Shown here in pieces: positions 42,508-50,437 of a stretch of 64,000 nucleotides of DNA; the first letter of the stretch is position 1, and each line of letters starts with the position of its first letter. The stretch comes from Opitutales bacterium. Lineage in GTDB: Bacteria; Verrucomicrobiota; Verrucomicrobiia; Opitutales; UBA953. The notes beneath the pieces are model-generated. The model had not been told where the DNA came from. It searched no databases and worked only from the letters and a program-made list of their open reading frames with translations. Where the stretch lies: positions 1-64,000 of the forward strand of contig JAFXKI010000006.1 of the NCBI GenBank assembly GCA_017531845.1. The letters run 5' to 3'. The translations under genes were made by a program, and so were the position numbers.

Positions 42508-43968
42508 ATGTTCAAATATCTTTCCGTTCTTCCGTTTCTTGCCGTGGCAACGGCGTGCACGACAATGGCGCCCGATTACGAGCGCCCCGACGTGAACAAT
42601 ATCATCGCCGAAACCTACGCGGGAATCGCCGCGACGACGCCGGACGAAACCGCCGTCACGCGTCTCGGCTGGTCGGAATTCTTCGCCGACGAACGCCTCA
42701 AAGCCCTCATTAAAACCGGGCTCGAAAACAATCGCGATTTGCGCGTCGCCATTCTGAATGTCGAACAGGTGCGCGCACGCTACGATATTCAGTGGGCGGA
42801 ACTGCTTCCGAATGTCGGCGGGAACGGCTCGTTCACGCGTTCCCGCACGAATGAATATCTTTCGCCCTACGGGAAGGCGGTAACGTCCAACACCTGGCAA
42901 CTCGGCGTCGCCGCTTCCTACGAAGTCGATCTTTGGGGACGCGTGCGCTCGATGACGGATCAGGTTTTTGAAACCTGGCTCGCCACCGCCGAAAACGAAC
43001 GCGCCGTGCGCCTCTCGCTCGTCGCCGGAATCGCGCTTCAATACTACACGCTCCAGCTCGCGAACGAACGCCTTTCGCTTTCGCAAAAATCCCTCGTTAC
43101 GACGCAGGTTTGGTATAACATTATGAAAGACCGCTTCGAAAAAGGCGCGATTACCGAAATCGATCTCGCCTCCGCCGAAGCTCAATACCAAGCGATGGTT
43201 TCTGCAACGGAACAACTCCGCGAAACGCAGAAACAGGCGAAAAACGCGCTCGCGCTCCTCGTCGGCGGAACCGCACTCCCGAAACTCGACGGCGTTCCCG
43301 CGCTTCCGATTGCTTCCGCGAATCTGCTCAAGCCGCTCGACGCAGGCATCCCGTCGTTCGCGCTCGTTTTGCGCCCGGACGTTCTCGCCGCCGAACGCAT
43401 GCTCCGTGCCGCCAACGCCAATATCGGTGCCGCACGCGCTGCGTTCTTCCCGAGCATTTCGCTCACGGCAACGGGCGGCGTCGCCTCCGTCGAGCTCGAC
43501 GACCTGTTCACGGGTGACGCGCGCACGTGGAGCTTTGTGCCGAGCGTGAACGTGCCGATTTTCGATTACTTTAACGGTCGCCTCGAAGCGCAACTCGATG
43601 TTGCCGAACTTCAAAAAGAAATTGAAATCGCCAACTACGAAAAAGCGATCCAGACGGCGTTCCGCGAAGTGGCGGACGAACTCGTCGTGCAGGAATCCAT
43701 CGACAAGCGCATCGCCGCAAGCGAAGCCGCGCTCAAAGCACAACTGCGCCGCTACAAGCTGACTTCCGCAAATTATCGCGGCGGCGACGGCGTGCTCAGC
43801 TACACGGACGTTCTGCTCGCGCAAAACGATTTGTTCGCCGCCGAGCAAACACTCGTGCAAACGCGCTTTGCGAAGATCGCTTCGATGATTTCGCTCTACA
43901 AGGCGCTCGGCGGCGGCTGGACCGAACAATCCGTTCCCGAAGGCGAACAGGTCGCCGCTACAGAGTAG
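42508..43968 (+). CDS. Outer-membrane efflux lipoprotein (NodT/OprM family), system 2
   Basis: 486 residues. Signal peptide ending in ATAC followed by TTMAPDYERPDV, the NodT/OprM start (Cys then xxxGPDYxRP). Two OEP repeats (YDIQWAELLPNVGGNGSFTRSRT; ANIGAARAAFFPSISLTATGG) and long helices. Acylated trans-periplasmic channel of the operon. A motif-built terminator follows. Confidence 0.94.
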   Translation: MFKYLSVLPFLAVATACTTMAPDYERPDVNNIIAETYAGIAATTPDETAVTRLGWSEFFADERLKALIKTGLENNRDLRVAILNVEQVRARYDIQWAELLPNVGGNGSFTRSRTNEYLSPYGKAVTSNTWQLGVAASYEVDLWGRVRSMTDQVFETWLATAENERAVRLSLVAGIALQYYTLQLANERLSLSQKSLVTTQVWYNIMKDRFEKGAITEIDLASAEAQYQAMVSATEQLRETQKQAKNALALLVGGTALPKLDGVPALPIASANLLKPLDAGIPSFALVLRPDVLAAERMLRAANANIGAARAAFFPSISLTATGGVASVELDDLFTGDARTWSFVPSVNVPIFDYFNGRLEAQLDVAELQKEIEIANYEKAIQTAFREVADELVVQESIDKRIAASEAALKAQLRRYKLTSANYRGGDGVLSYTDVLLAQNDLFAAEQTLVQTRFAKIASMISLYKALGGGWTEQSVPEGEQVAATE

Positions 43969-43992
43969 CACAACGAATAGCCTATAGAAAAT

Positions 43993-44044
43993 AAAACGTT
44001 CCCGCGCGACGAAAGTCGGTTTTACGCGGGAACGTTTTGTTTTT
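43993..44044 (+). terminator. Intrinsic terminator of efflux operon 2, built from a motif pair
   Basis: AAAACGTTCCCGCG (43993-44006) pairs with CGCGGGAACGTTTT (44025-44038), then GTTTTTT. The inner CGACGAAAGTCG forms a second stem. Confidence 0.92.
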
Positions 44045-44160
44045 TCGCGCGAAGCCGCCAAGCCGCAAAGTTCTAAATATCCCTCACGGATTTGCGGCCC
44101 CCCAGTTTTTTTTCGCGCGCTTTGCGTCCTCGCGCCTTTGCGCGAGATTTTTTTTTAAAA
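44045..44160. repeat. Word-repeat region (CGCAAAG/CTTTGCG family), copy 1
   Basis: GCCGCCAAGCCGCAAAG faces CGCGCTTTGCGTCCTCGCGC and CTTTGCGCGAGA, giving a loose inverted arrangement. Related text at 45164-45240 and 54813-54930. No coding potential. Confidence 0.55.
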
Positions 44161-44165
44161 CGTGC

Positions 44166-44196
44166 TTGACGGGAACGTTTTTTTTTTTGCGACAAT
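44166..44196 (+). promoter_or_regulatory. Candidate promoter of the LamG PEP-CTERM gene with a T11 spacer tract
   Basis: TTGACG (44166-44171), 19-base spacer containing GGGAACG and eleven T (44178-44188), then GACAAT (44191-44196). The start codon is 100 bases downstream. The spacer is two bases longer than the optimum, and the homopolymer could vary it. Confidence 0.4.
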
Positions 44197-44295
44197 CCGC
44201 GCTGAGAATTGGGACAAAACGGCGGAAACGCCGCATGTGTCCCGGTTTTTACCCGCAAAATACTTTTAACACTCACAATTAAACTTAATCATTAT

Positions 44296-45093
44296 ATGAA
44301 AAAATATATCACACTCGCGGCTCTCCTCGCTGTAGGAAGTGCTTTCGCAAATGCCGCTTCTCTCGGCTACAACAGCATGACGGACGCGCAGAGAGAAGGT
44401 GTTGTCTTCGCATGGGATTTTTCCGGAACCGGAACCGAGGATCCGGGGATTCCCGTCGTGGGGGCAGGGAATGATGATTGCTTTACTGTAGAGGATGGTA
44501 AAGCTGTTGTGGACAGAAGCGGAACTCCCTGGACGGATAGCCTCACGAATAACTTTTCCGACGGGAACTTTACGTTCAGCCTTGATGTCAACAGCTTCAC
44601 GGCAAGCGATTCGCAGACGCTTGTCGCGTTGTATTCTGTCGGCGGGACAGCTGTCGGCGAGACAGGCGACTCAAAATCACTCCAAATCGGGGTAACAGAC
44701 GGTGGGGAATTGTCGGTTTTCAACAAAGGCTATGCAAGCATTGGAACAAGCGGGAATATTAGTACCGGCTTGATGAGCGGATATTCCGGAGATGCGACCG
44801 TAACCGTTGTTTCCGATATGACAAATACGGAAACGTTGTCTGTCTATGTTGACGGGGAACTTAAAGGAAGCCATTCGAATTGGACGGCATCGACTGACCA
44901 AGCTCTTATGTGGTTCCAGATTGGCGCGGCTTTCGGAGGCGGTGAGGCGACAATCAGTAATATCACGCTTTGGAATAAGGCGTTAAGTGCAAGCGAAGTA
45001 TCTGCAATCGTCATTCCCGAGCCGTCGGCGTTCGGAATGCTTGCTGGGCTTGGAGCGTTGGTACTTGTAGCATCTCGTCGCCGCCGCAAATAA
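44296..45093 (+). CDS. PEP-CTERM protein with LamG-like (concanavalin-type) domain
   Basis: 265 residues from ATG at 44296 (MKKYITLAALLAVGSAFANA signal peptide); the longer in-frame extension lacks signal character. Residues ~40-235 look like a LamG/jellyroll lectin domain (FTFSLDVNSFTASDSQTLVA; SVYVDGELKGSHSNW; ATISNITLWNKALSASEV). The C-terminus is VIPEPSAFGMLAGLGALVLV then ASRRRRK, a canonical PEP-CTERM signal. Exported, probably surface or matrix-bound, possibly glycan-binding. No dispersed-motif copy in the gene. Confidence 0.88.
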   Translation: MKKYITLAALLAVGSAFANAASLGYNSMTDAQREGVVFAWDFSGTGTEDPGIPVVGAGNDDCFTVEDGKAVVDRSGTPWTDSLTNNFSDGNFTFSLDVNSFTASDSQTLVALYSVGGTAVGETGDSKSLQIGVTDGGELSVFNKGYASIGTSGNISTGLMSGYSGDATVTVVSDMTNTETLSVYVDGELKGSHSNWTASTDQALMWFQIGAAFGGGEATISNITLWNKALSASEVSAIVIPEPSAFGMLAGLGALVLVASRRRRK

Positions 45094-45126
45094 TTTCTGT
45101 AATATATTAATTCATAGATTATGGTT

Positions 45127-45163
45127 AGCGTTCCCGTGGTTTTGGTCGCGGGAACGTTTTTTT
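45127..45163 (+). terminator. Intrinsic terminator of the PEP-CTERM gene, built from a motif pair
   Basis: CGTTCCCG (45129-45136) pairs with CGGGAACG (45149-45156), followed by TTTTTTT. Confidence 0.85.
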
Positions 45164-45370
45164 CGCGCTAAGCCGCTAAGCCGCAAAGTTTTTTTTTATT
45201 TTTCAAATACTTTGCGGCTTCGCGTCTTTGCGCGAGAATTTTAAGCTTTGTGTGAAGTCCCACTTTACTTCGCACGCAAAATGTTTTTGTTGCGGAAATT
45301 CCTTTGCGTTCTTTGCGTTAAAAACATTCGTGAGTATTTGTGTTTATTCGTGGTTTCTTTTGCACGGGAA
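45164..45370. repeat. Word-repeat region (CGCAAAG and TTCGTGGTTTC families), copy 2
   Basis: CTAAGCCGCTAAGCCGCAAAG faces CTTTGCGGCTTCGCGTCTTT and GCGCGAGA (an imperfect long hairpin). Then come TTTGCGTTCTTTGCGTTAAA and TTTGTGTTTATTCGTGGTTT. The last phrases resemble low-complexity text scattered through many unrelated bacterial genomes. No gene seen. Confidence 0.55.
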
Positions 45371-45409
45371 CGTTCCGAAATACGTTTTTCCCGGATTTGA
45401 GTTTGGAAG

Positions 45410-45530
45410 TCGAAAAATCGGTTTTTCGGTGAAAAATTAAAAAATTTGCTTCATTTGGAAGTGAAAATTTGGAGTTTTTGCCGAAAAATGCCAAATTTCG
45501 CTTCGTTTTGAAGTAAAAATCGGAAAACCC
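45410..45530. repeat. Tandem imperfect repeat upstream of glnN
   Basis: Two related ~60-base units, each with a GCTTC-N4-GAAGT hairpin (TTGCTTCATTTGGAAGTGAA near 45449 and TTCGCTTCGTTTTGAAGTAA near 45497) and CGAAAAATC/CCGAAAAATG words. Directly before the glnN promoter, so a possible operator region. Confidence 0.5.
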
Positions 45531-45532
45531 GC

Positions 45533-45562
45533 TTGACGCGCGGGAACGCGCGGGCGTATCTT
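45533..45562 (+). promoter_or_regulatory. Candidate promoter of glnN
   Basis: TTGACG (45533-45538), 18-base spacer containing CGGGAACG, TATCTT (45557-45562). The predicted start falls only ~5 bases before the ATG at 45574, implying a leaderless or nearly leaderless mRNA; no Shine-Dalgarno is seen. Confidence 0.45.
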
Positions 45563-45573
45563 TTTGCCAGCTT

Positions 45574-47763
45574 ATGTCTTACATTCGATTTCATGCCGTA
45601 GAACGTGCTTCCAACCGGAAAGTCGTCGTTGTTCCCCCGCCGCAGGCGAAAATTTCCGAATTTTTCGGGTGCAAGGTTTTCAACCGCAAAGCGATGGCGA
45701 AATATCTCTCGAAAGAAACGTTTCGGGCGATTACGCATGCGATTGATTTCGGCGAGCCGGTTTCTTTGGAGCTTGCCGCGCATATCGCTCCCGCGATGCG
45801 AATGTGGGCGATGGAAAACGGCGCGACGCATTACACGCACTGGTTTCACCCGCTGACGGACGGTACGGCGGAAAAGCACGACGCGTTTGTCGAGCGCGAC
45901 GGGAACGGCGGCATGATTGAGGAATTCAGCGGGAAGATTCTCGCTCAGCAGGAGCCGGACGCGTCGTCGTTCCCGAACGGCGGCTTGCGCTCGACGTTTG
46001 AGGCGCGCGGCTATTCGGCGTGGGATCCGTCGTCGCCCGCGTTCATTGTAGGCGATACGCTTTTTATCCCGACGATTTTTATTTCCTACGCGGGCGAGGC
46101 GCTCGACTATAAAGCGCCGCTTTTGAAGTCGCTGGAAGCGGTGAACAAGGCGGCGGTCGGCGTTTGCAAATATTTTAATTCCGACGTAACGCACGTGCAG
46201 TCTTCGCTCGGTTGCGAGCAGGAATTTTTCCTGATTGACGAGGAATTGTTCAACGCGCGTCCGGATATTGTTTTGACGGGGCGCACGCTGATGGGGCACG
46301 AATCGGCGAAAAATCAGCAGTTGGAAGACCATTATTTCGGGGCGATCCCGCGCCGCGTTCTCGCGTGTATGCAGGAGCTGGAATACGAAGCGTGGAAGCT
46401 CGGCATTCCCGTGAAAACGCGCCACAACGAAGTTGCGCCGAATCAGTTTGAGCTCGCGCCGATTTTCGAGGAATGCAACCTTGCGGTGGACCACAATTTG
46501 CTTTTGATGTCGCTCATGCGAGATGTTGCCCGCCGGCACAATTTCCGCGTGCTTTTGCACGAAAAACCTTTTAAGGGCGTGAACGGTTCGGGCAAGCACA
46601 ACAATTGGTCGCTCAGCACGAACACGGGCGTTAATCTTTTTTCTCCTGGGAAAAACTCGATGGAGAACCTGCGTTTCGTGACTTTCGTCGTGAATACGCT
46701 GATGGCACTTTACAAAAATAATGCGCTTTTTAAGGCTTCGACGGCATCGGCGACGAATGCGCACCGCCTCGGCGCGAACGAGGCTCCGCCGGCGATTATT
46801 TCTTCCTTCCTCGGAAAACAGGTCAGCGACATTCTCGATGCGTTTGAAAAAAGCTCGGTTGACGACGCGATCAAGGTGGACAGCAAAAAGCAGATTAAGC
46901 TCGGTGTCGGGCAAATTCCGGAATTGCTTGTCGATAACACGGACCGCAACCGCACGTCGCCGTTTGCGTTCACGGGAAATCGCTTTGAGTTTCGCGCAAT
47001 CGGCTCGATTGCGAATTGTGCGTCGGCGATGACGGCGGTCAATGCGGCGGTTGCTTATCAGCTCAAGGAATTTAAAACGGAGGTCGATGCGCTCATTGCG
47101 GGCGGAATGTCCAAGAAAGAGGCGCTTTACACCGTTATTAAAAAATACATTAAGGAGTCGAAGCCGATCCGTTTTGACGGGAACGGCTATTCCGAAGAAT
47201 GGCGGGAAGAGGCGGCGCGGCGCGGCTTGGACTGCGAGACGAGCGTTCCGTTGATTTACGATGCGTACACTTCACCGCAGTCGGTAAAGGTTTTTGCGAA
47301 CGGGAACATTCATTCCAAGAAAGAACTGGAAACCCGCAACGAGGTGAAGTGGGAAATTTACACGAAAAAGCTTCAGATTGAGGCGCGTGTTCTCGGCGAT
47401 TTGTCGCACAATCATATTATTCCCGTGGCGATTCGTTACCAGTCCGTTTTGCTGGACAATGTTGCGAAGCTCAAGGCGGTGTTCCCGCCGGAAAAATTCA
47501 GCGTCCTGGCGTCGGAGCAAATCCGCCTGATTGAAGCGATTAACGAGCATGTCAGCGCCGTTACGAAAAATGCCGAGGAAATGATTGAATGCCGCAAAAA
47601 AGCAAACCGGATTGAGGATGCCCGCGAAAAAGCGATTGCATATCACGACACGGTTTTGCCGTATTTCGACGCGATTCGCTACCATATCGACAAGCTCGAA
47701 TTGCTCGTCGACAACGAAATGTGGCCGCTCCCGAAATACCGCGAATTGCTTTTCGTGCGGTAA
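45574..47763 (+). CDS. glnN: Glutamine synthetase type III
   Basis: 729 residues, normal length for GSIII, much longer than GSI (~470). Makes glutamine from glutamate, ammonia and ATP. Marks: VVVVPPPQAKISEFFGCKVF at the N-terminus, AMRMWAMENGATHYTHWFHPLTG-type region, SSLGCEQEFFLID (metal-ligand Glu), KTRHNEVAPNQFELAP, HEKPFKGVNGSGKHNNWS (ATP/metal His and Glu) and NRTSPFAFTGNRFEFRA (phosphate Arg). Common in Bacteroidota, Verrucomicrobiota and cyanobacteria. Monocistronic, with repeats upstream that may regulate it. Confidence 0.95.
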   Translation: MSYIRFHAVERASNRKVVVVPPPQAKISEFFGCKVFNRKAMAKYLSKETFRAITHAIDFGEPVSLELAAHIAPAMRMWAMENGATHYTHWFHPLTDGTAEKHDAFVERDGNGGMIEEFSGKILAQQEPDASSFPNGGLRSTFEARGYSAWDPSSPAFIVGDTLFIPTIFISYAGEALDYKAPLLKSLEAVNKAAVGVCKYFNSDVTHVQSSLGCEQEFFLIDEELFNARPDIVLTGRTLMGHESAKNQQLEDHYFGAIPRRVLACMQELEYEAWKLGIPVKTRHNEVAPNQFELAPIFEECNLAVDHNLLLMSLMRDVARRHNFRVLLHEKPFKGVNGSGKHNNWSLSTNTGVNLFSPGKNSMENLRFVTFVVNTLMALYKNNALFKASTASATNAHRLGANEAPPAIISSFLGKQVSDILDAFEKSSVDDAIKVDSKKQIKLGVGQIPELLVDNTDRNRTSPFAFTGNRFEFRAIGSIANCASAMTAVNAAVAYQLKEFKTEVDALIAGGMSKKEALYTVIKKYIKESKPIRFDGNGYSEEWREEAARRGLDCETSVPLIYDAYTSPQSVKVFANGNIHSKKELETRNEVKWEIYTKKLQIEARVLGDLSHNHIIPVAIRYQSVLLDNVAKLKAVFPPEKFSVLASEQIRLIEAINEHVSAVTKNAEEMIECRKKANRIEDAREKAIAYHDTVLPYFDAIRYHIDKLELLVDNEMWPLPKYRELLFVR

Positions 47764-47784
47764 GGCGAGGTTGTTTCCGCAGAA

Positions 47785-47832
47785 ACAAAAACGCGTTCCC
47801 GTGAGATTGGCGGGAACGCGTTTTTGTTGTTT
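47785..47832 (+). terminator. Bidirectional terminator built from a motif pair
   Basis: ACAAAAACGCGTTCCCG (47785-47801) pairs with CGGGAACGCGTTTTTGT (47811-47827), loop TGAGATTGG. It lies between convergent glnN (+) and the TonB/PA14 gene (-). Confidence 0.92.
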
Positions 47833-47848
47833 TTAGTAAACCGGCGGC

Positions 47849-49210
47849 TTAGCGGCGTTTGGTTTGTTTTGACATAAAGTTGGGACCGTCAACTTTGTAT
47901 TTTCCTTCGATATAAAGGATTTCCTGGAGCTCCGGCTCGATAGCCGCGAGTTTGAACACCGAGTAGGGCGCGTTCGGATCGGCACGCTCACCTTTCTTTT
48001 CGATGCCGAGAATTGCGCCGGCGTAACCGCCTGCACCTTCACCAAAAGCGATACAAATTTTATATTTTTTGCCTTTTTGGAGCTTCATCCAGCTTCCCTT
48101 GAAAAGGTGGTTTTGGATCGTGCCGCCGTTTCCGGAACCTTTACCGTCGTTTTTACAGTGGTCTTTCGGTTCCCAGTTTGCGCCGGCGGGTTCGCGAACA
48201 GCGCGTCCGTGACCTTCTCCCGGCCAGTAGGCGTAGAAAACGGTTTTACGGTCGAGCCCGACGATGATGACGTCGTCACCCATTCCGACGAAGCGATATT
48301 CTCCGGTTTCCGGCGGTGTGATTTCACCGTCGTAAACGACCATCCAGCCCGGAGCTTCGAAAGGCGGTTTCCCGTCTTCTCCGGCGAAAGCCGCAGTGGC
48401 AGCCGTTGCCTGAATGATATTTTTCGTTTTTACGTCTTTATAAATGTAAACCTGATTGGCATTGAGTTTTGTCGGCGCTTCGAAATAACGTTGCCCCAGT
48501 TTTCGGACATCAAACCCGTTGTTGTCGAGCATGCCGATTGCTTTGTGGAGTTCTTCTTTGCGTTTTCCCTTGTCGTTGTTGTCAGTCGTGCAGTAGGTGA
48601 TTTTTCCGTCGCGGGAACGCTTGAGGTCGAACAACGTGCCTTTAAGTGTCGGTGTTTTGGAGAAGCTGGTTCCGAATGCGGAGAGGAACGAGCGACCGTT
48701 GCCGATTCCGGGACCGATGCCTTTCCCGATTCCGCCGCCTGCGCCGCCGCCGATACCGGAGGAGCCGCCTGCCTTCATCCCGCCCATGGAACCCATGGAG
48801 CTACTCATCTTCGGCATTTCCGGAAGCGTGAGAGTGGCGCGCGTGCTTTTGGAGGTGATTTTGTTCTGCGTGTTCATGTCCCGCGGTTTCGGGCGCATGC
48901 GGTGCTTTTGGCGATTGGCGTTTTCCCCGTTACTTCCGCCGCCTGCGCCGGAAACGAATTCGGCGGGTTCGGGCGGCTCGGGGCGCACGGTTGCCACGAC
49001 GTAGAAGAGCGCGAAAACGATGAGCGCCGCGTGAAGGATAACGGAAACGATGAAGCCGTCTCCCCCGAATGATTTCCACGAAAACTTTGTGTGCCGCTTT
49101 AGCGGGTCTTCACCGTTTTCATCAACGGCGGGCATATCGTTGTAATAATCCTCTTCCGCGTTGTTTTGCGGCGGGAGCGGATATTCTTCGTTGGGATTTT
49201 GGGGTTCCAT
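47849..49210 (-). CDS. TonB-like inner-membrane protein with Gly-rich linker and PA14-like domain
   Basis: 453 residues. Cytoplasmic acidic N-terminus (1-~50), one transmembrane helix (GFIVSVILHAALIVFALFYV, ~52-71), then a Pro/Glu segment (RPEPPEPAEF) as in TonB/TolA-type energy transducers. A Met/Gly-rich linker (~135-175) follows. The periplasmic part has PPETGEYRFVGMGDDVIIVGLDRKTVFYAYW, which resembles the PA14 fold where a DD pair and aromatic residues line the site, and ends KICIAFGEGAGGYAGAILGI. Function not known; may belong to a TonB/ExbBD-type or envelope-sensing system not encoded here. Confidence 0.68.
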   Translation of the reverse strand: MEPQNPNEEYPLPPQNNAEEDYYNDMPAVDENGEDPLKRHTKFSWKSFGGDGFIVSVILHAALIVFALFYVVATVRPEPPEPAEFVSGAGGGSNGENANRQKHRMRPKPRDMNTQNKITSKSTRATLTLPEMPKMSSSMGSMGGMKAGGSSGIGGGAGGGIGKGIGPGIGNGRSFLSAFGTSFSKTPTLKGTLFDLKRSRDGKITYCTTDNNDKGKRKEELHKAIGMLDNNGFDVRKLGQRYFEAPTKLNANQVYIYKDVKTKNIIQATAATAAFAGEDGKPPFEAPGWMVVYDGEITPPETGEYRFVGMGDDVIIVGLDRKTVFYAYWPGEGHGRAVREPAGANWEPKDHCKNDGKGSGNGGTIQNHLFKGSWMKLQKGKKYKICIAFGEGAGGYAGAILGIEKKGERADPNAPYSVFKLAAIEPELQEILYIEGKYKVDGPNFMSKQTKRR

Positions 49211-49326
49211 AGTTATTTTAAAGGTGAAAGAAAAACGGGGAAAATGTCCGAGCGAACGAAAATATTATTATTTAGCTTACGCCTTGAAACTCAACTCTTT
49301 TTTCAGACGGAGAAAAGAAATACGGG

Positions 49327-50331
49327 TTAATTTTTCCGTTTGGCGTAACGATTTGCGAGAATCGTGCACACGAGAAGCTGAAGTTGGTGGTAAAACATAA
49401 CGGGAAGGACGATGAGCCCGATTTGCGGAGAACTCCCGAAAATCAGTTTTGCCATGGGGACACCGCCTGCGAGCGTTTTTTTGGAGCCGCAAAAAACGGC
49501 GGTGATTTCGTCGGTTTTTTTGAAACGCAGAAGCCTTGCAACGAAGGTCGTTCCCGCGAGTGCGACCGTCAGCAGAATCGCCGCACCGACGAAAGTTTCG
49601 AGTAAAAGCCGAATTCCGTATTTCGTCCAAAGCCCGTTGTAAACCGAATCTGCAAATGATGAAAAAACGAGCATTAAAATGACGATTTTGTCGAAAATAT
49701 TAATGTGATTTTTGTAGGGGAGAATGATTTTGTAGAAAAACGGATTGAGGATTTGACCGAGCAGAAACGGCAGAAAAAGTAAGATGAAAAGGTTGGTGAC
49801 GGTTTCGCCGAGGGGAAGCGCGTTCCCGCCCGTTGAGGCAAAAATGCTCACAATCAGCGGGGTAAGGAAAATCCCCAAAATGCTCGAAAGAGAGGCGTTA
49901 AAAATTGCGGCGGGAACGTTTCCGCGCGCGACCGCCGTCATGGCGACCGACGAAGAAATGGTCGAGGGAATCGCTCCGAGGAAATAAAATCCGAGAGCCA
50001 AATCGTTGTGAATGACCGGCTTTGCGACCGCGCAAAAAAGAAATGCGAGAATCGGAAAAACGACAAAAGTCATTACCTGAACGCAAAGGTGGATTTTCCA
50101 CGACAAAATACCGTCTCGGAGATTTTTTCGCGAAATTCCCAGTCCGTGGAAAAAGAAAACGAGCGCGATCCCGAGGTCGGAAAGCTTTTCTGCGTGAATG
50201 GTGCCGCCGCTACGCCCGATGTCGGGGAAAAGCGTGGCGAGCACGACACAGGAGACCATGCCGATGAGAAACCAGTCTTTGAAAATATTCGGAATCGGAA
50301 TTTTTTTTGTCCGGGCAGCGGGAACGTTCAT
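49327..50331 (-). CDS. Bile acid:sodium symporter superfamily transporter (YfeH/Rch1-like)
   Basis: 334 residues, about ten membrane segments. The SBF-like subfamily is indicated by LGIALVFFFHGLGISRKNLRDG, FYFLGAIPSTISSSVAMTAVARGN (crossover motif) and FCGSKKTLAGGVPMAKLIF. Sodium-coupled or facilitative transport of an organic anion; the E. coli homologue YfeH lacks an assigned substrate. Transcribed alone. Confidence 0.88.
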   Translation of the reverse strand: MNVPAARTKKIPIPNIFKDWFLIGMVSCVVLATLFPDIGRSGGTIHAEKLSDLGIALVFFFHGLGISRKNLRDGILSWKIHLCVQVMTFVVFPILAFLFCAVAKPVIHNDLALGFYFLGAIPSTISSSVAMTAVARGNVPAAIFNASLSSILGIFLTPLIVSIFASTGGNALPLGETVTNLFILLFLPFLLGQILNPFFYKIILPYKNHINIFDKIVILMLVFSSFADSVYNGLWTKYGIRLLLETFVGAAILLTVALAGTTFVARLLRFKKTDEITAVFCGSKKTLAGGVPMAKLIFGSSPQIGLIVLPVMFYHQLQLLVCTILANRYAKRKN

Positions 50332-50437
50332 TTTTGGAGAGAAATTACGGCTAAAAGTATCAAATCGTTAATTTTTGTATCTTTTGCGCAGAAAAAAAAG
50401 CGGCTTACAAAAACGGCGCGGCGAGCCGGGAATGCCG

